Shown: one piece after another, positions 25,288-33,834 of the stretch
Numbering within the stretch: position 1 is the first letter of the stretch
How the letters are laid out: each line of letters begins with the position of its first letter
NCBI RefSeq assembly: GCF_017876295.1
Contig: NZ_JAGINT010000002.1
Location: 2,356,001 to 2,420,000 of the forward strand
Origin: Kribbella aluminosa
GTDB lineage: Bacteria; Actinomycetota; Actinomycetes; Propionibacteriales; Kribbellaceae
DNA: 64,000 bases
Reading direction: 5' to 3'
Position numbers and translations under genes: made by a program
Notes under the pieces: generated by a model
Databases searched by the model: none
Told to the model about the DNA's origin: nothing
The model's input: the letters and a program-made list of their open reading frames with translations, nothing else

Positions 25288-25324
25288 GGTAATCCTTCGG
25301 GACTCGCCCTGGGGCTGCTCTGCC

Positions 25325-26059
25325 TCAGGCGCGGGCGGTGTCGGCGCGGAACCGGCGCAGGCCGATGAAGCCGAGGACGACGGTCCAGCCGATCACCACC
25401 AGCAGCGCGTGGGTGTCCAGGCCGCTCTGCGCGAGCGCGCTCCGGGACGTCTGGCCGGTCCAGTACGCCGGCGTCAGCTCAGCGACGTACTTCATCGCCT
25501 TGGGCATCTGGTCGACCGGCAGCCAGAGGCCGCCGAACGCCGCGATCAGCATCGTGCTCAGTCCGGTGATCGGCTGCACGCTGTCCGGCTTGGCGACGTA
25601 CCCGATGACCAGGCCGATCGCCGCGAACGGCAGGGCGCCGAGCCAGGACACCAGCGCGACGGTCACCCACTGCGCGACGCTCAGGTGCACGTGGCCGAAC
25701 GTCATGCCGAACAGGAACACCACGAGCAGCGGCGGGATCGCCAGCAGCAGGCTCAGGATCACCTTGTTGACGACGTACGCCTGCGGCTTCAGCGGGGTCA
25801 GCCGGAGCGTCCGGTTCCAGCCGCCGTCGCGCTCGGCCGCGATCGCGCCGCCGCTGCTCATCGCGGCCGACATCGAACCGAACATCGCCATGCTCACCAT
25901 CACGTACGCGATCGCGGAGATCCCGCCCTCGCTGGCTTCCTTCGGGATCGTCAGCCCGAAGATCAGGAACAGCACCACCGGCATCAGGATCGAGAAGATC
26001 ATCACCCGGCGGTTCCGCAGGGTGCGGCGGATGTCGAAGATCAGATAGTCGCGGTTCAT
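25325..26059 (-). CDS. ABC-2 type transporter permease
   Basis: 244 residues with six membrane segments in the usual ABC-2 order. N-terminal RRTLRNRRVMIFSILMPVVL, a cytoplasmic segment ERDGGWNRTLRLTPL and a C-terminal GLRRFRAD tail fit the family. I chose ATG 26059, which overlaps the ATPase stop by four bases, over an upstream start that has no family homology. With the ATPase it would form a homodimeric exporter for a drug, peptide or lipid. Confidence 0.92.
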   Translation of the reverse strand: MNRDYLIFDIRRTLRNRRVMIFSILMPVVLFLIFGLTIPKEASEGGISAIAYVMVSMAMFGSMSAAMSSGGAIAAERDGGWNRTLRLTPLKPQAYVVNKVILSLLLAIPPLLVVFLFGMTFGHVHLSVAQWVTVALVSWLGALPFAAIGLVIGYVAKPDSVQPITGLSTMLIAAFGGLWLPVDQMPKAMKYVAELTPAYWTGQTSRSALAQSGLDTHALLVVIGWTVVLGFIGLRRFRADTARA

Positions 26060-26994
26060 GCCAGCGTCTCCTGTGCCTTGTCTTGGTGTGCCTTGTCCTG
26101 GTGTGCCTTGTCTTGATCGGTGATGGCCAGTACGGCGTCCTCGAGGTCCGCCGAGGTCACCTCGATGTCGTGCGCCTGGGTGTTGTCCAGCAGGTACCGC
26201 AGCGTGTTGTCGGAGTCCGCGCACTGCAGCAGGACCACCTCGCCGCGGGTCTCCACGTTGCGTACGCCGGGAAGCGCCGCCAGCGCGGCCAGGTCGGCGC
26301 CCGGCACGGTGGCGCGGATGGTACGCCCGGAGACGCTCGCCTTGATCTGCGCGGCGGTGCCGTCGGCAACCACCTTGCCTTGCCGCATCAGCACCACGCG
26401 GTCGGCGTACGAGTCCGCCTCTTCCAGGTAGTGGGTGGCGAACAGCACGGTCCGGCCGCGGGCGGTCTCGGCGTGCATCGACGCCCAGAAGTCGCGGCGG
26501 GCCTCGACGTCCATGCCGGTCGTCGGCTCGTCCAGCACGATCAGGTCCGGCTGCGGGATGATCGCCATCGCGAACCGCACGCGCTGCTTCTGCCCGCCGG
26601 ACAGGCCCTTCATCGTCCGCTTGGTGAGGTCGGCGATCCCGGCGCGCTCCAGGGCTTCCTGGACCGGCATCGGGTCCTTGTGCAGGCCGGCCACCAGGTT
26701 CAGCAGTTCGCCCACCTTGGCGTCCTCGATGATGCCGCCGCTCTGCAGCATCACCCCGACCTGTCCCTTGGTGATCGCGTCGGTCGGTGTTCCGCCGTAC
26801 ACGTGCACCGTCCCCTGATCCGGTCGGACCAGCCCGAGCAGCATCTCGATCGTGGTCGACTTCCCGGCCCCGTTCGGCCCCAGCAGCGCCACCACCTCAC
26901 CGGCCCGGATGTCCATGTCCACCCCGGCGACGGCCTGCACGTCCGCGTACTTCTTGGTCACACCCCGCAGGCTGACCGCAGTCGTTGTCGTCAT
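26056..26994 (-). CDS. ABC exporter ATP-binding protein
   Basis: 312 residues. Walker A GPNGAGKST (about 37-45), signature LSGGQKQR, Walker B LIVLDEPTTGMD and switch His in FATHYLEEAD. Residues about 220-290 form the C-terminal domain seen in drug-exporter ATPases. The last residues are three copies of a QDKAH unit encoded by a 15-base tandem repeat. ATG 26994 lacks a strong ribosome site; the in-frame start at 27036 adds 14 residues without family similarity. First gene of the exporter/two-component operon. Confidence 0.93.
   Translation of the reverse strand: MTTTTAVSLRGVTKKYADVQAVAGVDMDIRAGEVVALLGPNGAGKSTTIEMLLGLVRPDQGTVHVYGGTPTDAITKGQVGVMLQSGGIIEDAKVGELLNLVAGLHKDPMPVQEALERAGIADLTKRTMKGLSGGQKQRVRFAMAIIPQPDLIVLDEPTTGMDVEARRDFWASMHAETARGRTVLFATHYLEEADSYADRVVLMRQGKVVADGTAAQIKASVSGRTIRATVPGADLAALAALPGVRNVETRGEVVLLQCADSDNTLRYLLDNTQAHDIEVTSADLEDAVLAITDQDKAHQDKAHQDKAQETLA
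26070..26115. repeat. Three 15-bp tandem repeats at the 3' end of the ATPase gene
   Basis: The unit TGTGCCTTGTCTTGG, with small changes, is repeated three times and encodes QDKAH units at the C-terminus. Copy number could vary without breaking the frame. Confidence 0.75.
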
Positions 26995-27117
26995 ACCAAG
27001 AGCATCCCGAAACCCGCCCCCGATCACCTGGACCACCCGTCACAACTCACCCATGACATCCGTCAGCCCACTCTCAGGGTGGCTTCTCGGGGTGGCTCCT
27101 CAGGGGTCGAGCAGGGG

Positions 27118-27837
27118 CTACTGGTACGCCGGCAGACCGAGGAGGTGGTCGACCGTGGTGAAGTCGTAGCCCTGCTCGCGGAGGCGCGGGACGAGGAGCT
27201 TGACTGCTGCGACGGTCGCGGCCCGGTCACCGCCCTTCCCGTCGAACCCGTCGTGGAAGATCGTGATCGAGCCGGAGCGGGTGCTGCGCAACGCCTGCCG
27301 GGCAATGCTCTCGGGACTGGGTTGCGCCACCTCGAGCAGGTGGCAGAACTCGCCGGAGATCACCCGGAGCCCGTGCTGGTCCAGCAGGCCGGGAAGCGCC
27401 GGGATCCGGAGCAACCACGGCGGCCGGTAGAGCGCCGGCCGGAGCCCGACCTCGGCGAACGCGGCCATGCCCTGGTCCAGCTCGGCGGCGAGCGAGCGCG
27501 CACGCAGGTACCGGGTGAACTCATGGGTGTGACCGTGCAGACCGACCACGTGCCCCGCGTCCACCAGCCGTTTCGTCACGTCCGGGTGACGCTGGACGGC
27601 GCGGCCGACCTGGAAGAACGTGGCCGGGATGCGCTCGCGCTCGAGGTAGTCCGCCAGCTCCGAGGTGTACGGCTCGTTCGGCCCGTCGTCGAACGTCAGT
27701 GCGACGGTCCGCCGGTTGTCCGGACCGCGGTAGGGAAACGGCCCGATCGCCTGCGAGTACGGCGACATCATGAACCAGTACGCCGCGCCGGCCGCTGCAC
27801 CCACCGCTGCCGGGACGGCGACCCGTCGCAGGCTCAT
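27118..27837 (-). CDS. NodB-type polysaccharide deacetylase, membrane-anchored
   Basis: 239 residues. An N-terminal hydrophobic segment (VAVPAAVGAAAGAAYWFM) serves as anchor or signal. NodB motifs: ALTFDDGPNEP (motif 1, about 45-55), GLHGHTHEF with the metal His pair (motif 2), RPPWLLRIPALP (motif 3) and the late FHDGFDGKG segment. It probably removes N-acetyl groups from an envelope glycan. The start overlaps the glycosyltransferase stop by four bases, so the two act in one pathway. Confidence 0.88.
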   Translation of the reverse strand: MSLRRVAVPAAVGAAAGAAYWFMMSPYSQAIGPFPYRGPDNRRTVALTFDDGPNEPYTSELADYLERERIPATFFQVGRAVQRHPDVTKRLVDAGHVVGLHGHTHEFTRYLRARSLAAELDQGMAAFAEVGLRPALYRPPWLLRIPALPGLLDQHGLRVISGEFCHLLEVAQPSPESIARQALRSTRSGSITIFHDGFDGKGGDRAATVAAVKLLVPRLREQGYDFTTVDHLLGLPAYQ

Positions 27838-28736
27838 CGTTTCGCCAGCCACGTGTCCTGCACCAGCTCGGCGGCGACGACCGCGACGGCGACAATTCCT
27901 GCCAGCCAGACCATGCCGACCACCCGCGCCCTGAACCACTGCCGGCGCGAGGACGGCTGGGAACTGCCGGACAGGGCCGGTCGCGATGAGCCCGGCACGG
28001 AGTTCCGGAATGCTGGTGCCGTGCCGATCACCGCCCTGCCGGCCATCCGGTTCAGAGCGACCGCGAGCGCGTAGTAGAAGATGAACGACACGACGAGGTT
28101 GTACGCCAGCCCGTGCGTCAACCGGCGCGCGGAGGTGAAGGTGGGGTTCGTCAGGTCGAAGGCGACGCGTCCGCGGGCCTGCAGCTGGGACAGCAGGCCC
28201 AGCTCGTCGGCGCCCTGGGTGCCGGTCAGGTCGTAGCCCGACCAGGCGTCCTTGCGGAACGCGATGTTGGTCGCCGTGACGTAGAGGACCCGCCCGGTCA
28301 GCCGGTAGACGAGATGCACCAGCCCGAACAGGATCGCGGCGTACGCCCGGCCCCACCACGGCCCGCCGACGTACCGGCAAGGTCCCGCCACCGCCACCTG
28401 GTCCGGCTCCTGCCGGAAGGTCCGGTCGATCCGGGACAGCCAGCCGCTGTCGAAGACCGTGTCCGCGTCGCTCGACACCACGATCTCACCCCGGGCCGCG
28501 ACACTGCCCCGATGCCGGGCGGGGCAGACGCCGGGCTGCTCCTCGGCCACCACGACCGCGCCGTGCCGCCGGGCGATCTCCGCCGTCCCGTCGGTGCAGT
28601 TGTTGTCGACGACAACCACCTCGTACGCGCCCGCGAAGTCCTGCTGCGCGAGCGAGCGCAGGCAGTCCGCGATGAACCGCTCCTCGTTGTAGGCCGGGAT
28701 CACCACGGTGAACCTGGGCGCCTGATCAACGCTCAT
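27834..28736 (-). CDS. Family 2 glycosyltransferase with C-terminal membrane segments
   Basis: 300 residues. GT-A fold: VVIPAYNEERFIADCLRSL at about 10-28, VVVDNNCTDGTAEI, and a DxD motif in SSDADTVFDSGW. GADELGLLSQLQARG supplies the distal acidic motif. Two hydrophobic helices near the C-terminus (about 215-240 and 275-295) tether it to the membrane. ATG 28736 begins the family homology; the frame stays open 159 bases further upstream without support. With the deacetylase it probably modifies or builds a lipid-linked or cell-wall glycan. Confidence 0.87.
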   Translation of the reverse strand: MSVDQAPRFTVVIPAYNEERFIADCLRSLAQQDFAGAYEVVVVDNNCTDGTAEIARRHGAVVVAEEQPGVCPARHRGSVAARGEIVVSSDADTVFDSGWLSRIDRTFRQEPDQVAVAGPCRYVGGPWWGRAYAAILFGLVHLVYRLTGRVLYVTATNIAFRKDAWSGYDLTGTQGADELGLLSQLQARGRVAFDLTNPTFTSARRLTHGLAYNLVVSFIFYYALAVALNRMAGRAVIGTAPAFRNSVPGSSRPALSGSSQPSSRRQWFRARVVGMVWLAGIVAVAVVAAELVQDTWLAKR

Positions 28737-28961
28737 CTCGCGCGTCCTTCCGTGGGCTCCCGCCGGTCCTGACCGCAAACGCGACCAGCCTGCCGTCCGG
28801 ATCCGGAGTTGGGTGAACCCCACCCGAACGGCAGGCGAAAGGAAGGAGGCAGAACCGGGCTGTTCTCGACATGTCGCACAGGCTAAGGAGACCACGTCCG
28901 CGGCAACTAGGGTGCTACCTCCCGTATCCGTAGGGTGGTTAACCCCCGGTGGACGCCGAGG

Positions 28962-30254
28962 TCAGACATCCGGATGCGCCGAGACGAAGCTCTGGAAGGC
29001 GCTGTACGGCGGGTTCAGCGGCGTACCGTCCGCCTCCGTCAGCCCCCACTGGGCGCCGCCGTCGAGTTCGTAGAACATCGACGACAGGAACCCGTCGGTG
29101 GTCCGGGCGGCCTGGAACCCGGCCAGCTGGGTCTGGAGGTACGCCGCCCGGTGTGTCGTGCCCTGGTTGGGGTCGGAGTTCCACTCGGTCAGTAGGAACG
29201 GCTTGCCGAACCGAGCCTTCACGTACACCGGCAGGTTGAACGACGGCCCCGCGCCGTCCGTGCCGATGTGGAAGATGTCGCCGTCGCCCTCGTAGTTGTG
29301 CCAGGTGGTCAGGTCCCAGCGGATCTGCGGGTAGCCGCCGGTGCCGTCCGGCTGCATGCCGTCCCAGAGGGCGTCGGCCGCGGCGATGTCGGAGTTGCAG
29401 AAGTTGATCCCGCACAACGCGCTCGGCTGGGCGGTCTTCACGCCGTCGATCAGCCCCTTCATGAACCCTCGCATGATCGGCCAGTTGGCGTTGTTGAAGT
29501 CGATCGCCTTGGTGCCGGCGTCGGCCTGGTGCCCGGGCAGGATGATGTACGGGTCCCGGGTGAGCTCGTTGCCGCACTCGTACATCGTGACGCCGTGCGG
29601 CGCGCAGGCCTGAGCCACCTGCGTGCCGACCGCGCGCGCCGCGTAGTACGCGTCGGACTCGTTGCCGTACGCAAGGTTGCCGGCGGCGTCCCGGAGGCCG
29701 GCATCGATCACCGGGAACGTGGTCCTGCCGGCGCTGCTCAGGTAGCTCGCGATGTTCGCGACCGCCCCGATCGTGCTCGCGTCGCCGCCGGTGTTCACCC
29801 GGAACACGGTCGCTCCGAGATCGGACATCCGGGCGGCGATGGTGGCCGGCGACAGCTGCGTGTCGTGGTGACCGTTGACGCCGTACATCAGGCCCGCCGG
29901 CACGGACAGCGGGACGCGTGGGTCGGCGCATTTCAGCCAGGCGTCGTTGAGTACGACGTACCACTGGCCGCCGGTGCCGCAGTGGTAGACCATCCCGCCG
30001 TACCAGAGCAGGACCGTGACGTTGAAGGTGTTCCCGACGGTGCCGCCGTTGCGGTAGATGACGCCGCCGGACAGCGTCCAGACGTTGCCGCCGTTGTCGG
30101 TGATCGAGGTGGCCGAGGGGATGGTCGTGCCGTCGGGCGAGGCGTTGGGCGAGTCACCCAGCGACGCGGCGGTGGCGGGTACGCCGGTCGTCAGCGTGAC
30201 GGCGGCTGCTGCGGCGGTGCCGAGCAGGACGCGGCGGGAGATGGATTCGGGCAT
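28962..30254 (-). CDS. Tat-secreted glycosyl hydrolase, clan GH-A-like
   Basis: 430 residues. Twin-arginine signal (SRRVLLGTAAAAAVTL). Residues about 32-105 form a small beta-rich module (ITDNGGNVWTLSGGVIYRNG ... VLLWYGGMVYHCGTGGQWY), seen attached to several secreted hydrolases. The TIM barrel follows, with acid/base Glu in YECGNELTRD and nucleophile Glu in LLTEWNSDP, the clan GH-A pattern. The frame is open far upstream to 32777, but ATG 30254 has a GAGGAG site and the signal peptide, so the longer reading is an artefact opposite the next gene. The substrate is probably a plant or fungal glycan. Confidence 0.85.
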   Translation of the reverse strand: MPESISRRVLLGTAAAAAVTLTTGVPATAASLGDSPNASPDGTTIPSATSITDNGGNVWTLSGGVIYRNGGTVGNTFNVTVLLWYGGMVYHCGTGGQWYVVLNDAWLKCADPRVPLSVPAGLMYGVNGHHDTQLSPATIAARMSDLGATVFRVNTGGDASTIGAVANIASYLSSAGRTTFPVIDAGLRDAAGNLAYGNESDAYYAARAVGTQVAQACAPHGVTMYECGNELTRDPYIILPGHQADAGTKAIDFNNANWPIMRGFMKGLIDGVKTAQPSALCGINFCNSDIAAADALWDGMQPDGTGGYPQIRWDLTTWHNYEGDGDIFHIGTDGAGPSFNLPVYVKARFGKPFLLTEWNSDPNQGTTHRAAYLQTQLAGFQAARTTDGFLSSMFYELDGGAQWGLTEADGTPLNPPYSAFQSFVSAHPDV

Positions 30255-30284
30255 GCGGTAGCTCCTCGGGGTGCGGACGAGGTG

Positions 30285-30318
30285 GTGTGCGCAATCGTGT
30301 GCGCAACTCAGGTTGCGC
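30285..30318. promoter_or_regulatory. Repeated TGTGCGCAA sites in the divergent GH promoter region
   Basis: GTGTGCGCAA occurs at 30285-30294 and again at 30297-30306. The second copy is also one arm of a dyad, GCGCAAC (30301-30307) and GTTGCGC (30312-30318). Related sites precede the esterase and LacI genes at 33737 and 33786, which suggests one LacI regulon. Confidence 0.5.
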
Positions 30319-30437
30319 CGCTGGTGGGATGTCGTCAAGAGCTCGGCCCCCGCCGTTGACAAGGTTGTCTCAGCGGTTCTACCGTCCCCGATCATCAGCC
30401 AATTCCTGCGTGAACCTCCTCGAACGACGGAGTCCTC

Positions 30438-32753
30438 GTGAAGATTCGCCCGCTCTCGGCAGGGCTCGCCCTTGTGGTGCTCTGCGCAATCGCTACCCCA
30501 CCATCCGTGCAAGCGTTTTCGCGAGCCCTGCCCGCGGATCCGGCGGTGCCCGCGCGGCCCGCGCCGCCCGTGGACTGCACCCCGGCACCCGCCAACCCGA
30601 CCACCGACAACGTCGCCGACTACCGCCTGGACACGAACGTGGTGGCGCCGGGCCGCTGGTCGTACCAGTTCATCGACGGCAACGCCACCGGCCTGCTCGG
30701 GAAGGGCGGCTCCGGCGCGTTCGCGGCCGACGAGTGGGCCGCCGACGTGCAGAAGCCGGAACACGCCTGGTTCGTGAAGGCGGACGGCTCGATCGGCACC
30801 GACTACCGGTCGATCTCGGAGACCTACACGGTCGCCGACCAGGCCGACGGCAAGACCGTGCACGTCCGCGGCTCGTTCAGCTCGCCGGGCGGCCGGTTCC
30901 GGGTCCTGCTCGCGCACGACGGCGACTCGGCCAAGGTCACCGGTCCGTTCACCGAGTTGTATACGTATTCGGGAACAGCCGCCGCGTTCGACCTGAACCT
31001 GGTCGCCGCGAAGGGCGACGACATCCTGTTCGTCAGCGACCAGGTCAGCACCTGGTGGGTGCCCGGGAAGCTGAAGGCCTCGATCACGACCGAGTTGGCC
31101 CCGGAGACGGCCGCCGTCACCGCGACACCTGGCCCCGGCGCGGTCGCCACCGGGACGACCGTGCAGCTCGCGAGCGCGACGCGGAACGCCTGCGTCACCT
31201 ACACGACCGACGGCAGCGACCCGGCCACGTCGACGACCGCGCAGCCGTACCGCGGCCCGATCGCGATCACCGCCGACACCGACGTCAAGGCCGTCGCCGG
31301 CGCGACCGGTGATGCGCCGAGCGTCGTCGCCGACCTGCCGTTCGTACTGCAGGAGCCGTTCCGCGCGTTCGCCGGGGAGAACCAGGGCAGCCAGACCGGG
31401 CTGGTCGCCGGTATGCAGTGGGACCGGATGGACTTCGACTGGGGCTCCGTCGAACCCAGGAAGGGCCAGATCGACAAGGCCGCGGTTGCCGAGTACGTTC
31501 GGCAGTTCAACCTCGCGAAGTCTCACGGCATCACGATCCTGCCGGTCCTCGCGTACACCGCCGGCTGGGCCGCGAACCGTACCGGCTACTCGTACGACTT
31601 CCACGGCAAGACCTACGAGTACGGCGCCGTCACGTCGGAGAACAACGGCCAGTTCACCCGGCACCTCACCATCAAGCAGAACGGCAAGGTGCTGTCCTCG
31701 AAGGACGTGCAGACCAGCATCGGCCGTACGCCGCCGCAGAACCCGGACGACTGGAAGAACTTCGTCAAGATCGCCGTCGACACCCTGAAGCCGCTCGGTA
31801 TCACGTACTTCCAGATCTGGAACGAGGCCTACCCCGGCTCCGGGTTCTGGGAGGGCGGCATGGATCAGTACATGACCGACATCCATCTGCCGGCCGCCAA
31901 GGTGCTGCACGACAACGGCGTCAAGGCCGTGTACGGCGGCTGGATCTGCGGCGCCCCGCTGAGCGAGTACATCGCGCTGCTGGACAAGTACAGGGCCTGG
32001 CAGGGCATCGACGTGTTCGACATGCACTACATGCCGCTCGGCACCATGCAGACCATCTACGCGGCGGCGCAGCAGCGCGGCGTGAAGGACCCGGCCGTCT
32101 GGCAGACCGAGCTCGGCTTCACCACCGAGGACAAGTTCGTAGCCGACGTCTACCCGCGCGCCTTCCGCTGGGCGCTGAGCAAGGGTGGCAACAACCTCGA
32201 CCGGTTCAAGCTGTTGTACTTCGCCGAGTGGGCGCCGGACGACCCGAACGCGTTCGGCTACAACCGGACCCTGCGGACCGGCAGCAACCTCAGCCCGAAG
32301 GGCAGGACGCTCACCACGCTGGCCAACCTGCTCCGCGGCACGAAGGCGGAGGCGTACGACAACTTCACGACCACGCCCGAGCTCAAGCCTGAGCTGAACG
32401 AGGCGCTGTCCACCGCGAACGGCTTCCGCCTGGACGACAAGCGCGTCGTACTCGCGATCGACCTGAAGCGGCAGAACCAGGCCGACATCTTCGAGGACCC
32501 GAACACCGGCGACACCATCCACCTGAACTTCGGCGACCCGACGATGACGGTGACGTTCCGGAATCTCACTGCCAACGTGAAGTCGCTGGAGCGTGTGGAC
32601 CTCTACGGGAACCGTACGCCGCTGCAGTGGAGGAGCATCGGCAAGAACCAGGTCCAGGTCGACGTACCGATCATCGACCCGGACGGGACAGTGAAAGCGC
32701 TCAACCAGACCGAGAACGAGGACGTCTTCTACCTGTCCCTGCAGCAGAACTGA
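30438..32753 (+). CDS. Secreted multidomain glycosyl hydrolase with chitobiase-type C-terminal-like module
   Basis: 771 residues. The signal peptide ends near PSVQAFS. Residues about 45-215 form a beta-rich module; about 218-285 are a CHB_HEX_C-like module (TYTTDGSDPATS followed by YRGPIAITADTDVKAVA). The TIM barrel (about 295-640) resembles GH39/clan A enzymes: it reads MDFDWGSVEPRKGQID, with acid/base Glu in FQIWNEAYPGSG and a probable nucleophile in WQTELGFT. A C-terminal beta domain (about 650-771) follows. GTG start with GGAG five bases upstream. It is divergent from the other hydrolase and shares regulatory sites with it. Confidence 0.82.
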   Translation: MKIRPLSAGLALVVLCAIATPPSVQAFSRALPADPAVPARPAPPVDCTPAPANPTTDNVADYRLDTNVVAPGRWSYQFIDGNATGLLGKGGSGAFAADEWAADVQKPEHAWFVKADGSIGTDYRSISETYTVADQADGKTVHVRGSFSSPGGRFRVLLAHDGDSAKVTGPFTELYTYSGTAAAFDLNLVAAKGDDILFVSDQVSTWWVPGKLKASITTELAPETAAVTATPGPGAVATGTTVQLASATRNACVTYTTDGSDPATSTTAQPYRGPIAITADTDVKAVAGATGDAPSVVADLPFVLQEPFRAFAGENQGSQTGLVAGMQWDRMDFDWGSVEPRKGQIDKAAVAEYVRQFNLAKSHGITILPVLAYTAGWAANRTGYSYDFHGKTYEYGAVTSENNGQFTRHLTIKQNGKVLSSKDVQTSIGRTPPQNPDDWKNFVKIAVDTLKPLGITYFQIWNEAYPGSGFWEGGMDQYMTDIHLPAAKVLHDNGVKAVYGGWICGAPLSEYIALLDKYRAWQGIDVFDMHYMPLGTMQTIYAAAQQRGVKDPAVWQTELGFTTEDKFVADVYPRAFRWALSKGGNNLDRFKLLYFAEWAPDDPNAFGYNRTLRTGSNLSPKGRTLTTLANLLRGTKAEAYDNFTTTPELKPELNEALSTANGFRLDDKRVVLAIDLKRQNQADIFEDPNTGDTIHLNFGDPTMTVTFRNLTANVKSLERVDLYGNRTPLQWRSIGKNQVQVDVPIIDPDGTVKALNQTENEDVFYLSLQQN

Positions 32754-32761
32754 CCGCGCAA

Positions 32762-32792
32762 CGGGCCGCCCTTCCACGGGGAGGGCGGCCCG
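32762..32792. terminator. Bidirectional terminator between hydrolase and esterase genes
   Basis: CGGGCCGCCCT (32762-32772) pairs perfectly with AGGGCGGCCCG (32782-32792) with a 9-nt loop, in the 45-base gap between convergent stops. Confidence 0.75.
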
Positions 32793-32798
32793 CCGGCG

Positions 32799-33722
32799 TC
32801 AGAAGGCCAAGGCCTTCATCCAGTCCTCCTCCAGCAGCGCATGCCCGCCGGGCCGGACGTGGTACCCGATCCCGCCGGGACCGAACGCCGGCCGGGCCGC
32901 CTCGACGGCCAGGTACTCGCCGACCGGATCGGCCCACGCGTCGTCCTCCGCGCTGCATACGTATACCCGGCGTGGTGCGATGCTCGCGAGTAACTGGTGC
33001 TGGTCCACCGGCAGCTCGTCCTCCTTCCCGGCGTACTGCGCGAACGAAGGGACGAACCAGTGCGGGAACTTCCTCGTGATCGCCTCGATGTCCTCCCCGC
33101 CCGGGTGCCGGAAGAGCGCGGCGCCGCAGCAGCCGGAGTCGTTCGAGACCGTCAGCGCGAACCGCTCGTCCTGGACGCCGGCCCAGAGCGCGGCCTTGCC
33201 GAGCCGGGAGTGGCCGATCACGACCGCGCCCGCCGGGTCGATGCCGTCGACGGTCCCGGCGATGTCGAGCAGCCGGGACAGACCCCACGCCCAGGCGGCC
33301 ACCGCGCCCCAGGACTCCGCCGGGAACAGTCCGCGCACGCCGGGGGTCGGCGGGTTGGGGTCGTCCGGTTCGATCTGGCGGTACTGAGCGGTGAGTACGG
33401 CGTACCCGGCCTCGACGATCTTCTGGTACGGCCAGTCGGTGAGGGTCTGGTCGTTCCCGTCGAAGTTCAGGATCACCACGACCGGGGCGTCTTCGCGCGT
33501 GGGCAGGTGCAGGAGGGTGTCCAACTCGAGGTCGCCCAGCGGGCACCTGACGGTGGCGCGGTGCCTCAGGCGGTCCGCTGTGCCGTCGAGTACGCCGTCC
33601 TCGCGGGACTGGAGCACGACGTCCGCGAGCTCGCCGCCGGGCGGCGTACAGCCGTAGATCGTGCGGGTGAACTCGCCGACGAGGTCGGGTCCGAGCGGTG
33701 GCAGGGGTGGTAGGTCCGGCAT
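32799..33722 (-). CDS. Cytoplasmic carbohydrate esterase (CE15/acetyl-xylan-esterase-like alpha/beta hydrolase)
   Basis: 307 residues, no signal peptide. The nucleophile elbow is GHSRLGKAALWAG (about residues 175-187), followed by the NDSGCCGAAL segment typical of glucuronoyl-esterase-like proteins. The catalytic His is in RPGGHALLEEDW. The acid is probably in CSAEDDAWADP. Start ATG 33722, with GGAGCAG upstream. It would deacylate oligosaccharides imported after the secreted hydrolases act. It is divergent from the LacI gene, with TGCGCAA sites between. Confidence 0.82.
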   Translation of the reverse strand: MPDLPPLPPLGPDLVGEFTRTIYGCTPPGGELADVVLQSREDGVLDGTADRLRHRATVRCPLGDLELDTLLHLPTREDAPVVVILNFDGNDQTLTDWPYQKIVEAGYAVLTAQYRQIEPDDPNPPTPGVRGLFPAESWGAVAAWAWGLSRLLDIAGTVDGIDPAGAVVIGHSRLGKAALWAGVQDERFALTVSNDSGCCGAALFRHPGGEDIEAITRKFPHWFVPSFAQYAGKEDELPVDQHQLLASIAPRRVYVCSAEDDAWADPVGEYLAVEAARPAFGPGGIGYHVRPGGHALLEEDWMKALAF

Positions 33723-33736
33723 CGCTGCTCCAGTCC

Positions 33737-33794
33737 GTGTGCGCAAGTATTTTCGCGGCCAATTCTCCCCGGTCAGAGGGCATTCATGCGCAAC
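33737..33794. promoter_or_regulatory. TGCGCAA sites between esterase and LacI genes
   Basis: GTGTGCGCAAGT (33737-33748) and ATGCGCAACT (33786-33795) lie in the 112-base divergent region. The second begins 41 bases before the ribosome site and start of the LacI-family gene. They match the sites at 30285-30318 in TGCGCAA plus C/G and T. Confidence 0.5.
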
Positions 33795-33834
33795 TGTTTA
33801 CACTCGGGTTCGGGACGAGCCGACAGGAGGACCG

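Noticed and set aside
28962-32777. Single 1271-codon minus-strand frame joining the Tat-secreted hydrolase to sequence opposite the next hydrolase
   Set aside because: A ribosome site and Tat signal define the true start at 30254; upstream is the shadow of the plus-strand gene 30438-32753.
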